Assembly: GCF_024979235.1 (NCBI RefSeq)
Contig: NZ_JANLCM010000002.1
Span: 310,001-374,000 of the forward strand
DNA length: 64,000 nucleotides
Reading direction: 5' to 3'
From: Herbiconiux aconitum
GTDB taxonomy: Bacteria; Actinomycetota; Actinomycetes; Actinomycetales; Microbacteriaceae
A program made the position numbers and the translations under genes. The notes beneath the pieces are model-generated. The model saw only the letters and a program-made list of their open reading frames with translations. It had not been told where the DNA came from and searched no databases. Positions 57,801 to 64,000 of this stretch are shown here, in pieces (position 1 is the stretch's first letter; the number at the start of each line of letters is the position of its first letter).

Positions 57801-60716
57801 GTGACTTCCCAAACAGCAGAGAAGCCCGCACGACGTTCGAGAGTCACTCTCGCGATCGCCATCGCGATCGTGGTCGTGCTCGCCATCCTTTTCTTCGTCT
57901 TCTCGACGTTGTACACCGAGATCCTCTGGTACGACCAGCTCGGCTTCCTGAGCGTGCTCACCACGCAGTGGGTCGCAGGGGCCGTGATGTTCGTCATCGG
58001 CTTCCTCGCCATGGCGGTGCCGGTCTGGGCCTCGATCGAGATAGCGTTCCGCTGGCGGCCGGTCTACGCGAAGCTCAATTCGCAGCTCGACCGCTATCAG
58101 CAGGTCATCGAGCCGCTCCGCCGCCTCGCCTCATTCGGTGTGCCCGCCGTGCTCGGTCTCTTCGCCGGAGTCGCCACCGCGTCGCGCTGGCAGCTCACCC
58201 TGCAATACCTCAACCGCACGGCGTTCGGCCAGACCGATCCGCAGTTCGGCCTCGACATCTCCTTCTACCTCTACGACCTGCCGTTCTGGCGCGGCGTGGT
58301 GGGCTTCGCCTCGGCCGTCGTGATCGTGGCGGGCCTCGCCGGCATCGCCACCAGCTACCTCTACGGCGCCATCCGCTTCAGCCAGCGGGAGGTGCGGATC
58401 TCGAAGATCGCGCGCATCCAGATGGCCGTCACCGCCGCCATCTACCTGCTGCTGCAGGCCGTGAGCATCTGGCTCGACCAGTTCGCCACCCTCGCCAACA
58501 GTTCGGGCATCATCACCGGTGCGTCGTATTCCGACGTGAACGCCACGATTCCGGGTCTGCAGATCCTCGCCGGCATCGCGGCCATCGTCGCCGTGCTGTT
58601 CATCGTGGCCGCCGTCATCGGCCGGTGGCGCCTGCCCATCATCGGAACCGCGCTGCTCATCGTGAGCGCGCTCATCCTGGGTTCGCTCGCCCCCTGGGTC
58701 GTGCAGCGCTTCCAGGTCGACCCGAGCGAGCGAACGCTCGAGCAGGAGTACATCCAGCGCAACATCGACATGACGCGCGACGCCTACGACGTCTCCGACG
58801 TGGAGGAGACGCCTTACGACGCCACCACCACCGCCGAGCAGGGAGCACTGCGCAACGACGCGGCCACCACGGCGAACATCCGCATCCTCGACCCGGCGCT
58901 CGTGACGAAGTCGTTCCAGCAGCTGCAGCAGTTCCGGCAGTACTACCAGTTCCCCGATCACCTCGACGTCGACCGCTACAACATCGACGGCCAGGTTCAG
59001 GATGCGGTGGTGACGGTGCGTGACATCAACATCGACCAGCTCGGCTCCTCGGCCACCTGGTACAACCAGACCGTGGTCTACACCCACGGCTACGGTGTGG
59101 TGGCCGCCTACGGCAACCAGCGCTCGGCAGACGGCCAGCCCGTGTTCATCGAGTCGGGCATCCCCTCGGTCGGTTCGCTCGGCGACTTCGAACCGCGAAT
59201 CTACTTCGGCGAGAGCTCGCCGCCCTACTCCATCGTCGGCGGTCCGGAGGGCACCTCGAAGATCGAGCTCGACTACCCCTCGGGCGAAGACGGAGCATCG
59301 CAGACCTACACGACCTTCGAGGGCAACGGTGGGCCGAAGCTCGACAACATCTTCAAGCGGCTGGTCTACGCGCTGAAGTTCCAGTCGGAGCAGATCTTCC
59401 TCTCCGACGCGGTGAACGACGACTCGCAGATTCTCTACGACCGCGATCCGGCGCAGCGCGTCTCGAAGGTGGCCCCGTATCTCACCATCGACTCCGATCC
59501 GTATCCCTCGGTGGTCGACGGCAAGGTCGTCTGGATCGTCGACGGTTACACCACCTCGGCGAACTATCCGTATTCGAAGGTGCAGTCGCTCAGCGAGACC
59601 ATTGCCGACACCTACACGCCGTCGCCTGCCTATCCGGTCGACGACATCAACTACATCCGCAACTCGGTGAAGGCCACGGTCGACGCCTACGACGGCAAGG
59701 TGACGTTGTATGCATGGGACGACAAAGACCCGATCCTTCAGACCTGGCAGAAGATCTTCCCGTCGACGGTGAAGCCCATCAGCGAGATGAGCGGCGACCT
59801 CATGAGCCACGTGCGCTACCCGGCCGACCTGTTCAAGGTGCAGCGCTCGATCCTCGGTCAATACCACGTGACGGATGCAGGCTCGTTCTACTCGCAGGAA
59901 GACGCGTGGACCACGCCAAACGATCCGACCTCCCCGTCGACGAACCCCACCTTGCAGCCCCCGTACTACCTCACGCTGCAGATGCCGACGCAGGATCAAC
60001 CCTCGTACTCGTTGTATTCGACGTTCATTCCGCAGACGCAGCAGGATGCGACCTCCTCGCGAAGCGTCCTCACTGGATACCTGGCGGTCGACGCGAACGC
60101 GGGAGACACGACGGGCACGAAGTCGGGTGACTACGGCAAGCTGCGACTCCTGACGCTGCCGAAGGACGACACCATCCCCGGCCCCGGTCAGGTTCAGAAC
60201 AGCTTCTCCTCCGACCCGGGGGTGAGCTCTGCCCTCAACCTGCTGAGACAGGGCGAGAGCCAGGTGATCAGCGGAAACCTGCTGACGCTGCCGGTCGGTG
60301 GCGGTCTGCTCTACGTGCAGCCGGTCTACGTGCAGTCGCGGGGTGAGACGAGCTTCCCCTTGCTGCAGAAGGTGCTGGTGTCCTTCGGTAACAAGATCGC
60401 GTTCGAGAGCACGCTCGACGGCGCGCTCGACTCGCTCTTCGGCGGTGATTCGGGTGCGGTCGCCGGCGACGGCGATCTTCCGCCCACCGACGACGGCAGC
60501 GGAACGCCGCCCGACACCGGCGGTACCACGCCCCCCGACACCGGGGGAACCGCTCCCACGGGCGATCCGGCCGTGATGGCAGCCCTCGCGGCCGCCCAGC
60601 AGGCGCTCACCGATCGCGACGCGGCGTTGGCCGCCGGTGACTGGACCGCCTACGGTGAGGCGGACAAGCGACTGAAGGATGCGATCGCTCAGGCGATTTC
60701 GGCTTCCGACAACTGA
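57801..60716 (+). CDS. UPF0182 family large membrane protein
   Basis: A 971-residue protein. Seven transmembrane helices fill the first 310 residues (VTLAIAIAIVVVLAILFFVF; YTEILWYDQLGFLSVLTTQW; FLYDLPFW-type segments). A long extracytoplasmic domain follows (PYLTIDSDPYPSVVDGKVVW; QMPTQDQPSYSLYSTFIPQT). A Gly/Pro/Thr-rich linker leads to a C-terminal coiled region (AALAAAQQALTDRDAALAAG). This matches UPF0182, widespread in Actinobacteria and of unknown function. It starts with GTG. It follows the PDZ protease here, as it does in M. tuberculosis. Confidence 0.93.
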   Translation: MTSQTAEKPARRSRVTLAIAIAIVVVLAILFFVFSTLYTEILWYDQLGFLSVLTTQWVAGAVMFVIGFLAMAVPVWASIEIAFRWRPVYAKLNSQLDRYQQVIEPLRRLASFGVPAVLGLFAGVATASRWQLTLQYLNRTAFGQTDPQFGLDISFYLYDLPFWRGVVGFASAVVIVAGLAGIATSYLYGAIRFSQREVRISKIARIQMAVTAAIYLLLQAVSIWLDQFATLANSSGIITGASYSDVNATIPGLQILAGIAAIVAVLFIVAAVIGRWRLPIIGTALLIVSALILGSLAPWVVQRFQVDPSERTLEQEYIQRNIDMTRDAYDVSDVEETPYDATTTAEQGALRNDAATTANIRILDPALVTKSFQQLQQFRQYYQFPDHLDVDRYNIDGQVQDAVVTVRDINIDQLGSSATWYNQTVVYTHGYGVVAAYGNQRSADGQPVFIESGIPSVGSLGDFEPRIYFGESSPPYSIVGGPEGTSKIELDYPSGEDGASQTYTTFEGNGGPKLDNIFKRLVYALKFQSEQIFLSDAVNDDSQILYDRDPAQRVSKVAPYLTIDSDPYPSVVDGKVVWIVDGYTTSANYPYSKVQSLSETIADTYTPSPAYPVDDINYIRNSVKATVDAYDGKVTLYAWDDKDPILQTWQKIFPSTVKPISEMSGDLMSHVRYPADLFKVQRSILGQYHVTDAGSFYSQEDAWTTPNDPTSPSTNPTLQPPYYLTLQMPTQDQPSYSLYSTFIPQTQQDATSSRSVLTGYLAVDANAGDTTGTKSGDYGKLRLLTLPKDDTIPGPGQVQNSFSSDPGVSSALNLLRQGESQVISGNLLTLPVGGGLLYVQPVYVQSRGETSFPLLQKVLVSFGNKIAFESTLDGALDSLFGGDSGAVAGDGDLPPTDDGSGTPPDTGGTTPPDTGGTAPTGDPAVMAALAAAQQALTDRDAALAAGDWTAYGEADKRLKDAIAQAISASDN

Positions 60717-60749
60717 TTTCTCGTAGCGCTGGCAGGGCGATAGCGCGTA

Positions 60750-60769
60750 AAGGGCAATTTATTGCCCTT
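60750..60769 (+). promoter_or_regulatory. HipB operator O1
   Basis: The palindrome AAGGGCA, 6 bases, TGCCCTT is perfect and extends to 9-bp arms (AAGGGCAAT/ATTGCCCTT). It shares the pattern AAGKGCANNNNNNTGCMCTT with O2. The centre-to-centre distance to O2 is 40 bp, close to four helical turns. Confidence 0.75.
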
Positions 60770-60789
60770 AGGGCTGGATTTGAACGCTA

Positions 60790-60809
60790 AAGTGCAGAAT
60801 AATGCACTT
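60790..60809 (+). promoter_or_regulatory. HipB operator O2 overlapping the -10
   Basis: The palindrome AAGTGCA, 6 bases, TGCACTT ends at the base before the ATG. AATAAT (60798-60803) inside it is a plausible -10, six bases before the ATG, so the mRNA would be leaderless. Binding of HipB would cover the core promoter and the start. Confidence 0.75.
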
Positions 60810-61232
60810 ATGAGGGCTGATGAGCTGCGCCAGGGCGACGGAGAGACGGCGACGAGCGACGAGGTGGAGGAGCGACTGGGTGCACGCATCCGGTCGCTCC
60901 GTCTGTCGAAGAACCTCAACCAGGCCGCGGTCGCGGAACGGGCGGGCGTGAGTGTGCGCACCGTGAAGAACCTCGAGAACGGCCGAGGATCGAGCGTCGC
61001 CACCTTGGTGCGGGTGGTTCGGGCTCTCGGCCGCAGCGATTGGTTCGACGCCCTCCAGCCGGTCGTGGCGATCAGTCCGCTCCGGATGCTCGCCCAGGAG
61101 CGACGCGACAGCTCCCCGCAGCGCGCGTCGCGTCCGAGGTCGAACTCCCGCCGGGGTGCGGGTGCGGGTGCTGGTGCTGGTGATGGTGTGAGCCCGGGCG
61201 CCGGCTCGGACGCCGACGGGAGCGGACGCTGA
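60810..61232 (+). CDS. hipB: HipB-like antitoxin (XRE family)
   Basis: A 140-residue protein. The Xre helix-turn-helix spans about residues 25-85 (LGARIRSLRLSKNLNQAAVA; VSVRTVKNLENGRGSSVATL). A disordered, basic and Gly/Ala-rich tail follows (SRRGAGAGAGAGDG). I chose the ATG directly after operator O2; upstream in-frame codons lie in the operators. It ends as TGATG with hipA, so the two are coupled. It should repress its own promoter and neutralise HipA. It is longer than E. coli HipB because of the tail. Confidence 0.88.
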   Translation: MRADELRQGDGETATSDEVEERLGARIRSLRLSKNLNQAAVAERAGVSVRTVKNLENGRGSSVATLVRVVRALGRSDWFDALQPVVAISPLRMLAQERRDSSPQRASRPRSNSRRGAGAGAGAGDGVSPGAGSDADGSGR

Positions 61233-62533
61233 TGGCATACACGGCCGTCTCGGTGATCGAGGTGCGCGCCTGGGATCGCCTCGTCGGAGCGATCGCGCTC
61301 GACCCCGGCTCGGAGTACTTCGCTTTCGAATACGACCCCGACTGGGTCGAGGGTGGAATCGAGCTCGCCCCGTTGAGCACGCCCTTGACGGAGCGCGTGC
61401 AGGTGTATCCGGGTCTGCCCGAGCCGACTTACCACCGATTGCCCCCTTTCGTGGCCGATGCGCTTCCCGACGACTTCGGCAACGCCCTGGTCACCGCCTA
61501 CCTGGCGTCGCAAGGTGTCGAGCGGCGCTCGATCACCGCGCTGGACCGTCTGGCCTACCTCGGGCGGCGGGGGATGGGGGCGCTCGAATTCCGGCCCACC
61601 CGCGGCCCGCAGCGGCGGAAGCCCACGGCGCTGGAGTTGTCGGAGCTCGTTCTCGGCGCCCGTGGTGCCCTGTCAGGGCGAATCGAGGGCGATCGGGAGT
61701 CCGCGGCCGCGCTCGCGAACCTCATCCAGGTGGGCACGTCGGCGGGCGGGGCGCGGGCGAAGGCGATCATCGCCTGGAATCCAGCCACGGGCGAGGTGCG
61801 CTCGGGGCAGCTGCCGGCCGAGGAGGGATTCGAGCAGTGGATGATCAAGCTCGACGGCGTGGGTCGCGACACCGAGCTCGGCAGCTCGGCGGGTTACGGT
61901 CGGATCGAGTATGCGTATTACCTGATGGCCACCGCGGCCGGGATAGAGATGTCTCCGTCGCGGCTGCTCGAGGAGAACGGCCGGGCGCACTTCATGACCA
62001 AGCGCTTCGACCGGGTCGGGGGAGACGCGGCGCACGAGAAGATCCATCTGCAGACCCTCTGCGCGATGGCCGAGCTCGACTACAAGCAGCGCGCCACCCA
62101 CGACTACGCGCAATACTTCCAGGCGATCGGGAATCTGGGCCTGGGTGACGACGCGCGAACGGAGGCGTTCCGACGCATGGTGTTCAACGTGATGGCCCGC
62201 AATTGCGATGACCACACGAAGAACTTCTCGTTTCTGCTCGACCCGCCCGTTTCTGGAGGGGGCTGGCGGCTGGCTCCGGCCTACGACGTGACCTACGCCT
62301 TCAACCCCGCTGGACGATGGACCTATCAGCACCTGATGTCGGTGAACGGCAGCTTCGGCGAGATCACACGAGAAGACCTCCTGGTGGTGGCCGACCGTTT
62401 CCAGGTGCCGCACCGCTTCGACGTGATCTCGCAGGTTTCCGAGACGGTCGCGCAATGGGCCGGATTCGCTGATCAGGCCGGGATTCCTGCGGGCGAGGTC
62501 GCGCGCATCCGGGAGACCTTCCCCGCGATGTGA
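61232..62533 (+). CDS. hipA: HipA-like serine/threonine kinase toxin
   Basis: A 433-residue kinase of the HipA family. The N-terminal subdomain couples to HipB (VYPGLPEPTYHRLPPFVADA). The glycine-rich Ser loop is VGTSAGGARAK (Ser170, the equivalent of the autophosphorylated Ser150 of E. coli). MIKLD follows (Lys206). The catalytic loop is NCDDHTKNFSFLL (324-331) and the metal motif is APAYDVTYAF. All active-site residues are present, so it should be an active kinase; the E. coli homologue phosphorylates glutamyl-tRNA synthetase and causes persistence. No hipS gene is seen. Confidence 0.92.
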   Translation: MAYTAVSVIEVRAWDRLVGAIALDPGSEYFAFEYDPDWVEGGIELAPLSTPLTERVQVYPGLPEPTYHRLPPFVADALPDDFGNALVTAYLASQGVERRSITALDRLAYLGRRGMGALEFRPTRGPQRRKPTALELSELVLGARGALSGRIEGDRESAAALANLIQVGTSAGGARAKAIIAWNPATGEVRSGQLPAEEGFEQWMIKLDGVGRDTELGSSAGYGRIEYAYYLMATAAGIEMSPSRLLEENGRAHFMTKRFDRVGGDAAHEKIHLQTLCAMAELDYKQRATHDYAQYFQAIGNLGLGDDARTEAFRRMVFNVMARNCDDHTKNFSFLLDPPVSGGGWRLAPAYDVTYAFNPAGRWTYQHLMSVNGSFGEITREDLLVVADRFQVPHRFDVISQVSETVAQWAGFADQAGIPAGEVARIRETFPAM

Positions 62534-62574
62534 ACACCGGGTGTCCGAACCCGTGCTAGTGTTAATTCTCGTGC

Positions 62575-62648
62575 CGCGGGGTGGAGCAGTTCGGTAGCTC
62601 GCTGGGCTCATAACCCAGAGGTCGCAGGTTCAAATCCTGTCCCCGCAA
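62575..62648 (+). tRNA. Initiator tRNA-fMet (CAT)
   Basis: The 74 bases fold as a tRNA. The acceptor stem is CGCGGGG against CCCCGCA, with the C1-A72 mismatch that marks an initiator. The anticodon arm GGGCTCATAACCC carries CAT and three consecutive G-C pairs, also diagnostic. The T arm is GCAGGTTCAAATCCTGT. CCA is not encoded (ACA follows). Confidence 0.95.
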
Positions 62649-62656
62649 CAAAAACG

Positions 62657-62686
62657 AAAAGGCTCCGCCGTCAGGCGGGGCCTTTT
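62657..62686 (+). terminator. Intrinsic terminator after the initiator tRNA
   Basis: The stem AAAAGGCTCCGCC / GGCGGGGCCTTTT (13 bp, one T-G wobble) with loop GTCA ends in a T-run. Confidence 0.9.
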
Positions 62687-62789
62687 CTGCGTCATGGACT
62701 CCTCTCGAATGCGAGCCCAGTGCGGTGGGAACACCACAACCGCGAACACGAGTGCCCTGCGCGCTCTGGTCGCTCGCGCATGGGGTCGG

Positions 62790-62802
62790 TAGGCATGAGG
62801 TG
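62790..62802 (+). promoter_or_regulatory. Possible leaderless promoter of the XRE gene
   Basis: TAGGCA (62790-62795) ends six bases before the GTG at 62802. Its last base departs from the TAnnnT pattern. Confidence 0.3.
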
Positions 62803-63152
62803 TGAGTTCAGACCCGTCCGAGGCCGCCCGCGTGCTCGGCGACCGCATCCGTGACGAACGGCGCCGGTTCGCGATCAGCCAGATGGACCTGGCCGAGCTC
62901 GCCGGACTGCATTTCACGAACCTGGGGCGGATCGAGCGCGGACAGGCCAACCCCTCCCTCAGCACCATCCTGCGCATCGCGAGCGCCTTGAATCTGAACC
63001 CGGCATTCCTGGTCGACGGACTGACCGCCGACATGCTGCCCGACCGACCGCACACGGTCACCGTGGCCGACCTCATCCGCGCGCGAACCGCGGACGAGGA
63101 GAAGGCGGACGAGAAGAAGGTCGACGCGGGCAAGGCCGACGCGCAGAAGTAG
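62802..63152 (+). CDS. XRE family transcriptional regulator
   Basis: A 116-residue DNA-binding protein. One Xre helix-turn-helix covers residues of about 10-70 (ISQMDLAELAGLHFTNLGRI; RGQANPSLSTILRIASALNL). A charged Lys/Asp/Glu tail follows (DEEKADEKKVDAGKADAQK). It starts with GTG. It has no sensor domain. Its target is unknown; the convergent NAD(P)-binding gene lies next to it. Confidence 0.88.
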   Translation: MSSDPSEAARVLGDRIRDERRRFAISQMDLAELAGLHFTNLGRIERGQANPSLSTILRIASALNLNPAFLVDGLTADMLPDRPHTVTVADLIRARTADEEKADEKKVDAGKADAQK

Positions 63153-63165
63153 GCGCCGCGACGCA

Positions 63166-63198
63166 CGAATCGCCCCCGGGGTATCCGGGAGCGATTCG
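63166..63198. terminator. Bidirectional hairpin terminator
   Basis: CGAATCGC / GCGATTCG pair as an outer 8-bp stem and CCCGG / CCGGG as an inner stem, with one mismatch between. It lies between the XRE gene and the convergent NAD(P)-binding gene. Confidence 0.7.
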
Positions 63199-63217
63199 GT
63201 GGCACGACGGGACGGGT

Positions 63218-63805
63218 CTAGTCGGTGATGACCACGACGCCCGTCGGGGCGTCGAGCAGCTCGACGGTGCGGGACGCGGCGCGGTCGATCTGCACCCGCG
63301 GCTCCGCCGGGAGCTGCTCCTCGTTGTACGTGCCGGGCCCGTAGAACTGGCCGTAGCTGAGCACGACCCCGCCCTCGGCGAGAACTGCCGACTCGAGCTG
63401 GGCGACGGCGCGGGCATCCGGACCGTCGGGCAGCTGCCACGCCACCGTCTGGGCGAGGATCTTCGGCGAGCCACCGCTGGCGTGGGCGGCATCGATGATG
63501 TTCTGGTTGCCCTCGGTGCGGATGCGCGCGTTGAGTTCGGCGTGGTCGCCGATCTTCGTCACGTCATCGGGCAGGTCGGTCAACTCGTTGAGGATGACGT
63601 CGGGCTTGAAGGCACTCACCGCCTTGATCAGCGCCTCGCGGTCGAACACGTCGATGACGATCGGTTCGGCACCCAACTGGGCGATCTGGTCGGCCTTGCC
63701 GGGCGAGCGGGTCATTCCGCCGACGATGTGTCCTGCTTCGACGAGCAGCGGGATGAGACGACGGCCGAGGACGCCGGAGGCTCCGGCGAGGAAGATTCGG
63801 GACAT
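63218..63805 (-). CDS. NAD(P)-binding Rossmann-fold protein (epimerase/NmrA-like)
   Basis: A 195-residue short Rossmann protein. The dinucleotide motif GASGVLGRRLIPLLVEAGH begins at residue 8. VIDVFDREALIKAVSAFKPD and a YGQFYGPGTYNEEQ segment follow, as in NAD-dependent epimerases. The SDR catalytic YxxxK is not evident, and the protein is shorter than most epimerases (about 300 residues), so its enzymatic role is uncertain. I chose the ATG at 63805. A partial MFS transporter gene lies just upstream on the same strand, 35 bases away. Confidence 0.8.
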   Translation of the reverse strand: MSRIFLAGASGVLGRRLIPLLVEAGHIVGGMTRSPGKADQIAQLGAEPIVIDVFDREALIKAVSAFKPDVILNELTDLPDDVTKIGDHAELNARIRTEGNQNIIDAAHASGGSPKILAQTVAWQLPDGPDARAVAQLESAVLAEGGVVLSYGQFYGPGTYNEEQLPAEPRVQIDRAASRTVELLDAPTGVVVITD

Positions 63806-63840
63806 GGGGGTTACCTGCTTTCTTTCTAGGGGGGTGGATG

Positions 63841-64000
63841 TCACGCGCGGCGCTTGAGGCGTGCCTGCGCGATGAGGCTGATGAGGGTGAGGAGGACGGT
63901 CAGGCCGGTGTACGCGACCACCGACGGGATCTCGCCGATGATGCCCACCAGCTGCCCCTCGATGATGATCGGGAGACCGAACGCGACATAGGAGACCACA
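63841..64000 (-). CDS. MFS transporter, C-terminal end (partial)
   Basis: Only the last 52 residues are in the window; the gene continues past the right edge. They read as the last two helices of a major facilitator protein (VVSYVAFGLPIIIEGQLVGI; VVAYTGLTVLLTLISLIAQA), ending in the basic tail RLKRRA. It stops 35 bases before the NAD(P)-binding gene on the same strand and is probably its operon partner. The substrate is not visible. Confidence 0.65.
   Translation of the reverse strand, partial: VVSYVAFGLPIIIEGQLVGIIGEIPSVVAYTGLTVLLTLISLIAQARLKRRA

Noticed and set aside
55109..59023. A 1304-codon open frame on the plus strand
   Set aside because: It spans antisense and off-frame regions of three well-supported genes and has no recognisable domain.

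Overview
This is a GC-rich actinobacterial chromosome segment. Many starts are GTG, several starts look leaderless, the lipoproteins are actinobacterial, and the window has an actinobacterial Mrp, DUF3107, DUF3117 and an AdnAB helicase-nuclease. The closest overall match by gene content and style is the family Microbacteriaceae; I infer this and did not test it. Most of the window reads as conserved core chromosome, with accessory islands.

Layout. 0-9 kb: the end of a surface pentapeptide-repeat protein, a CPBP membrane protease, a complete oligopeptide ABC importer (lipoprotein, two permeases, one fused double ATPase) and the GTPase typA. 9-16.8 kb: an MFS exporter and a galactoside-type locus with an AraC regulator, a CUT1 sugar importer (binding protein and two permeases, no ATPase) and a secreted GH27 alpha-galactosidase. 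16.9-20.3 kb: an efeUOB iron importer preceded by a DtxR/IdeR-like iron box. 20.4-25.8 kb: a HerA/DUF853 ATPase whose stop seems to have been lost, a small membrane protein, ferredoxin, dapC and citrate synthase. 25.8-30.9 kb: an unusual secreted phospholipase D-like protein with a starch-binding domain, then dapD, dapE and a PIG-V-like membrane glycosyltransferase. 31-37.2 kb: DUF3117, an O-methyltransferase, tatB, and an overlapping operon of MgtE-N/CBS protein, DUF1003 protein, mrp and a lipoprotein. This order resembles the dapD-to-mrp part of the Mycobacterium tuberculosis chromosome. 37.3-43.1 kb: aminopeptidase P, a PHP phosphoesterase, a DEAD-box RNA helicase, a ferritin-like protein and DUF3107. 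43.3-60.7 kb: adnA, adnB, a degenerate phosphotransferase, nudC, a UvrD helicase, a ThiF/cyclodehydratase-like protein, a DUF2342 protein, a PDZ-Lon protease and a UPF0182 protein. This is again a conserved actinobacterial block. 60.7-64 kb: a hipBA toxin-antitoxin pair with two operators, the initiator tRNA, an XRE regulator, a NAD(P)-binding protein and the end of an MFS transporter.

How the parts connect. fdxA, dapC, dapD and dapE form a split lysine/peptidoglycan (succinylase) diaminopimelate set. EfeB carries a twin-arginine signal and would use the Tat pathway that tatB belongs to. AdnA and AdnB form one double-strand-break resection machine, next to a second UvrD-type helicase.

The least expected items are: a 72-bp inverted-repeat element found twice, each time between convergent genes; a kinase-fold protein that has lost every catalytic residue in the AdnAB neighbourhood; a ThiF-like protein whose zinc motif is encoded antisense to the helicase tail; the twin palindromic operators of hipBA; and the PLD-CBM20 fusion. 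I found no CRISPR array, insertion sequence, prophage or rRNA gene.
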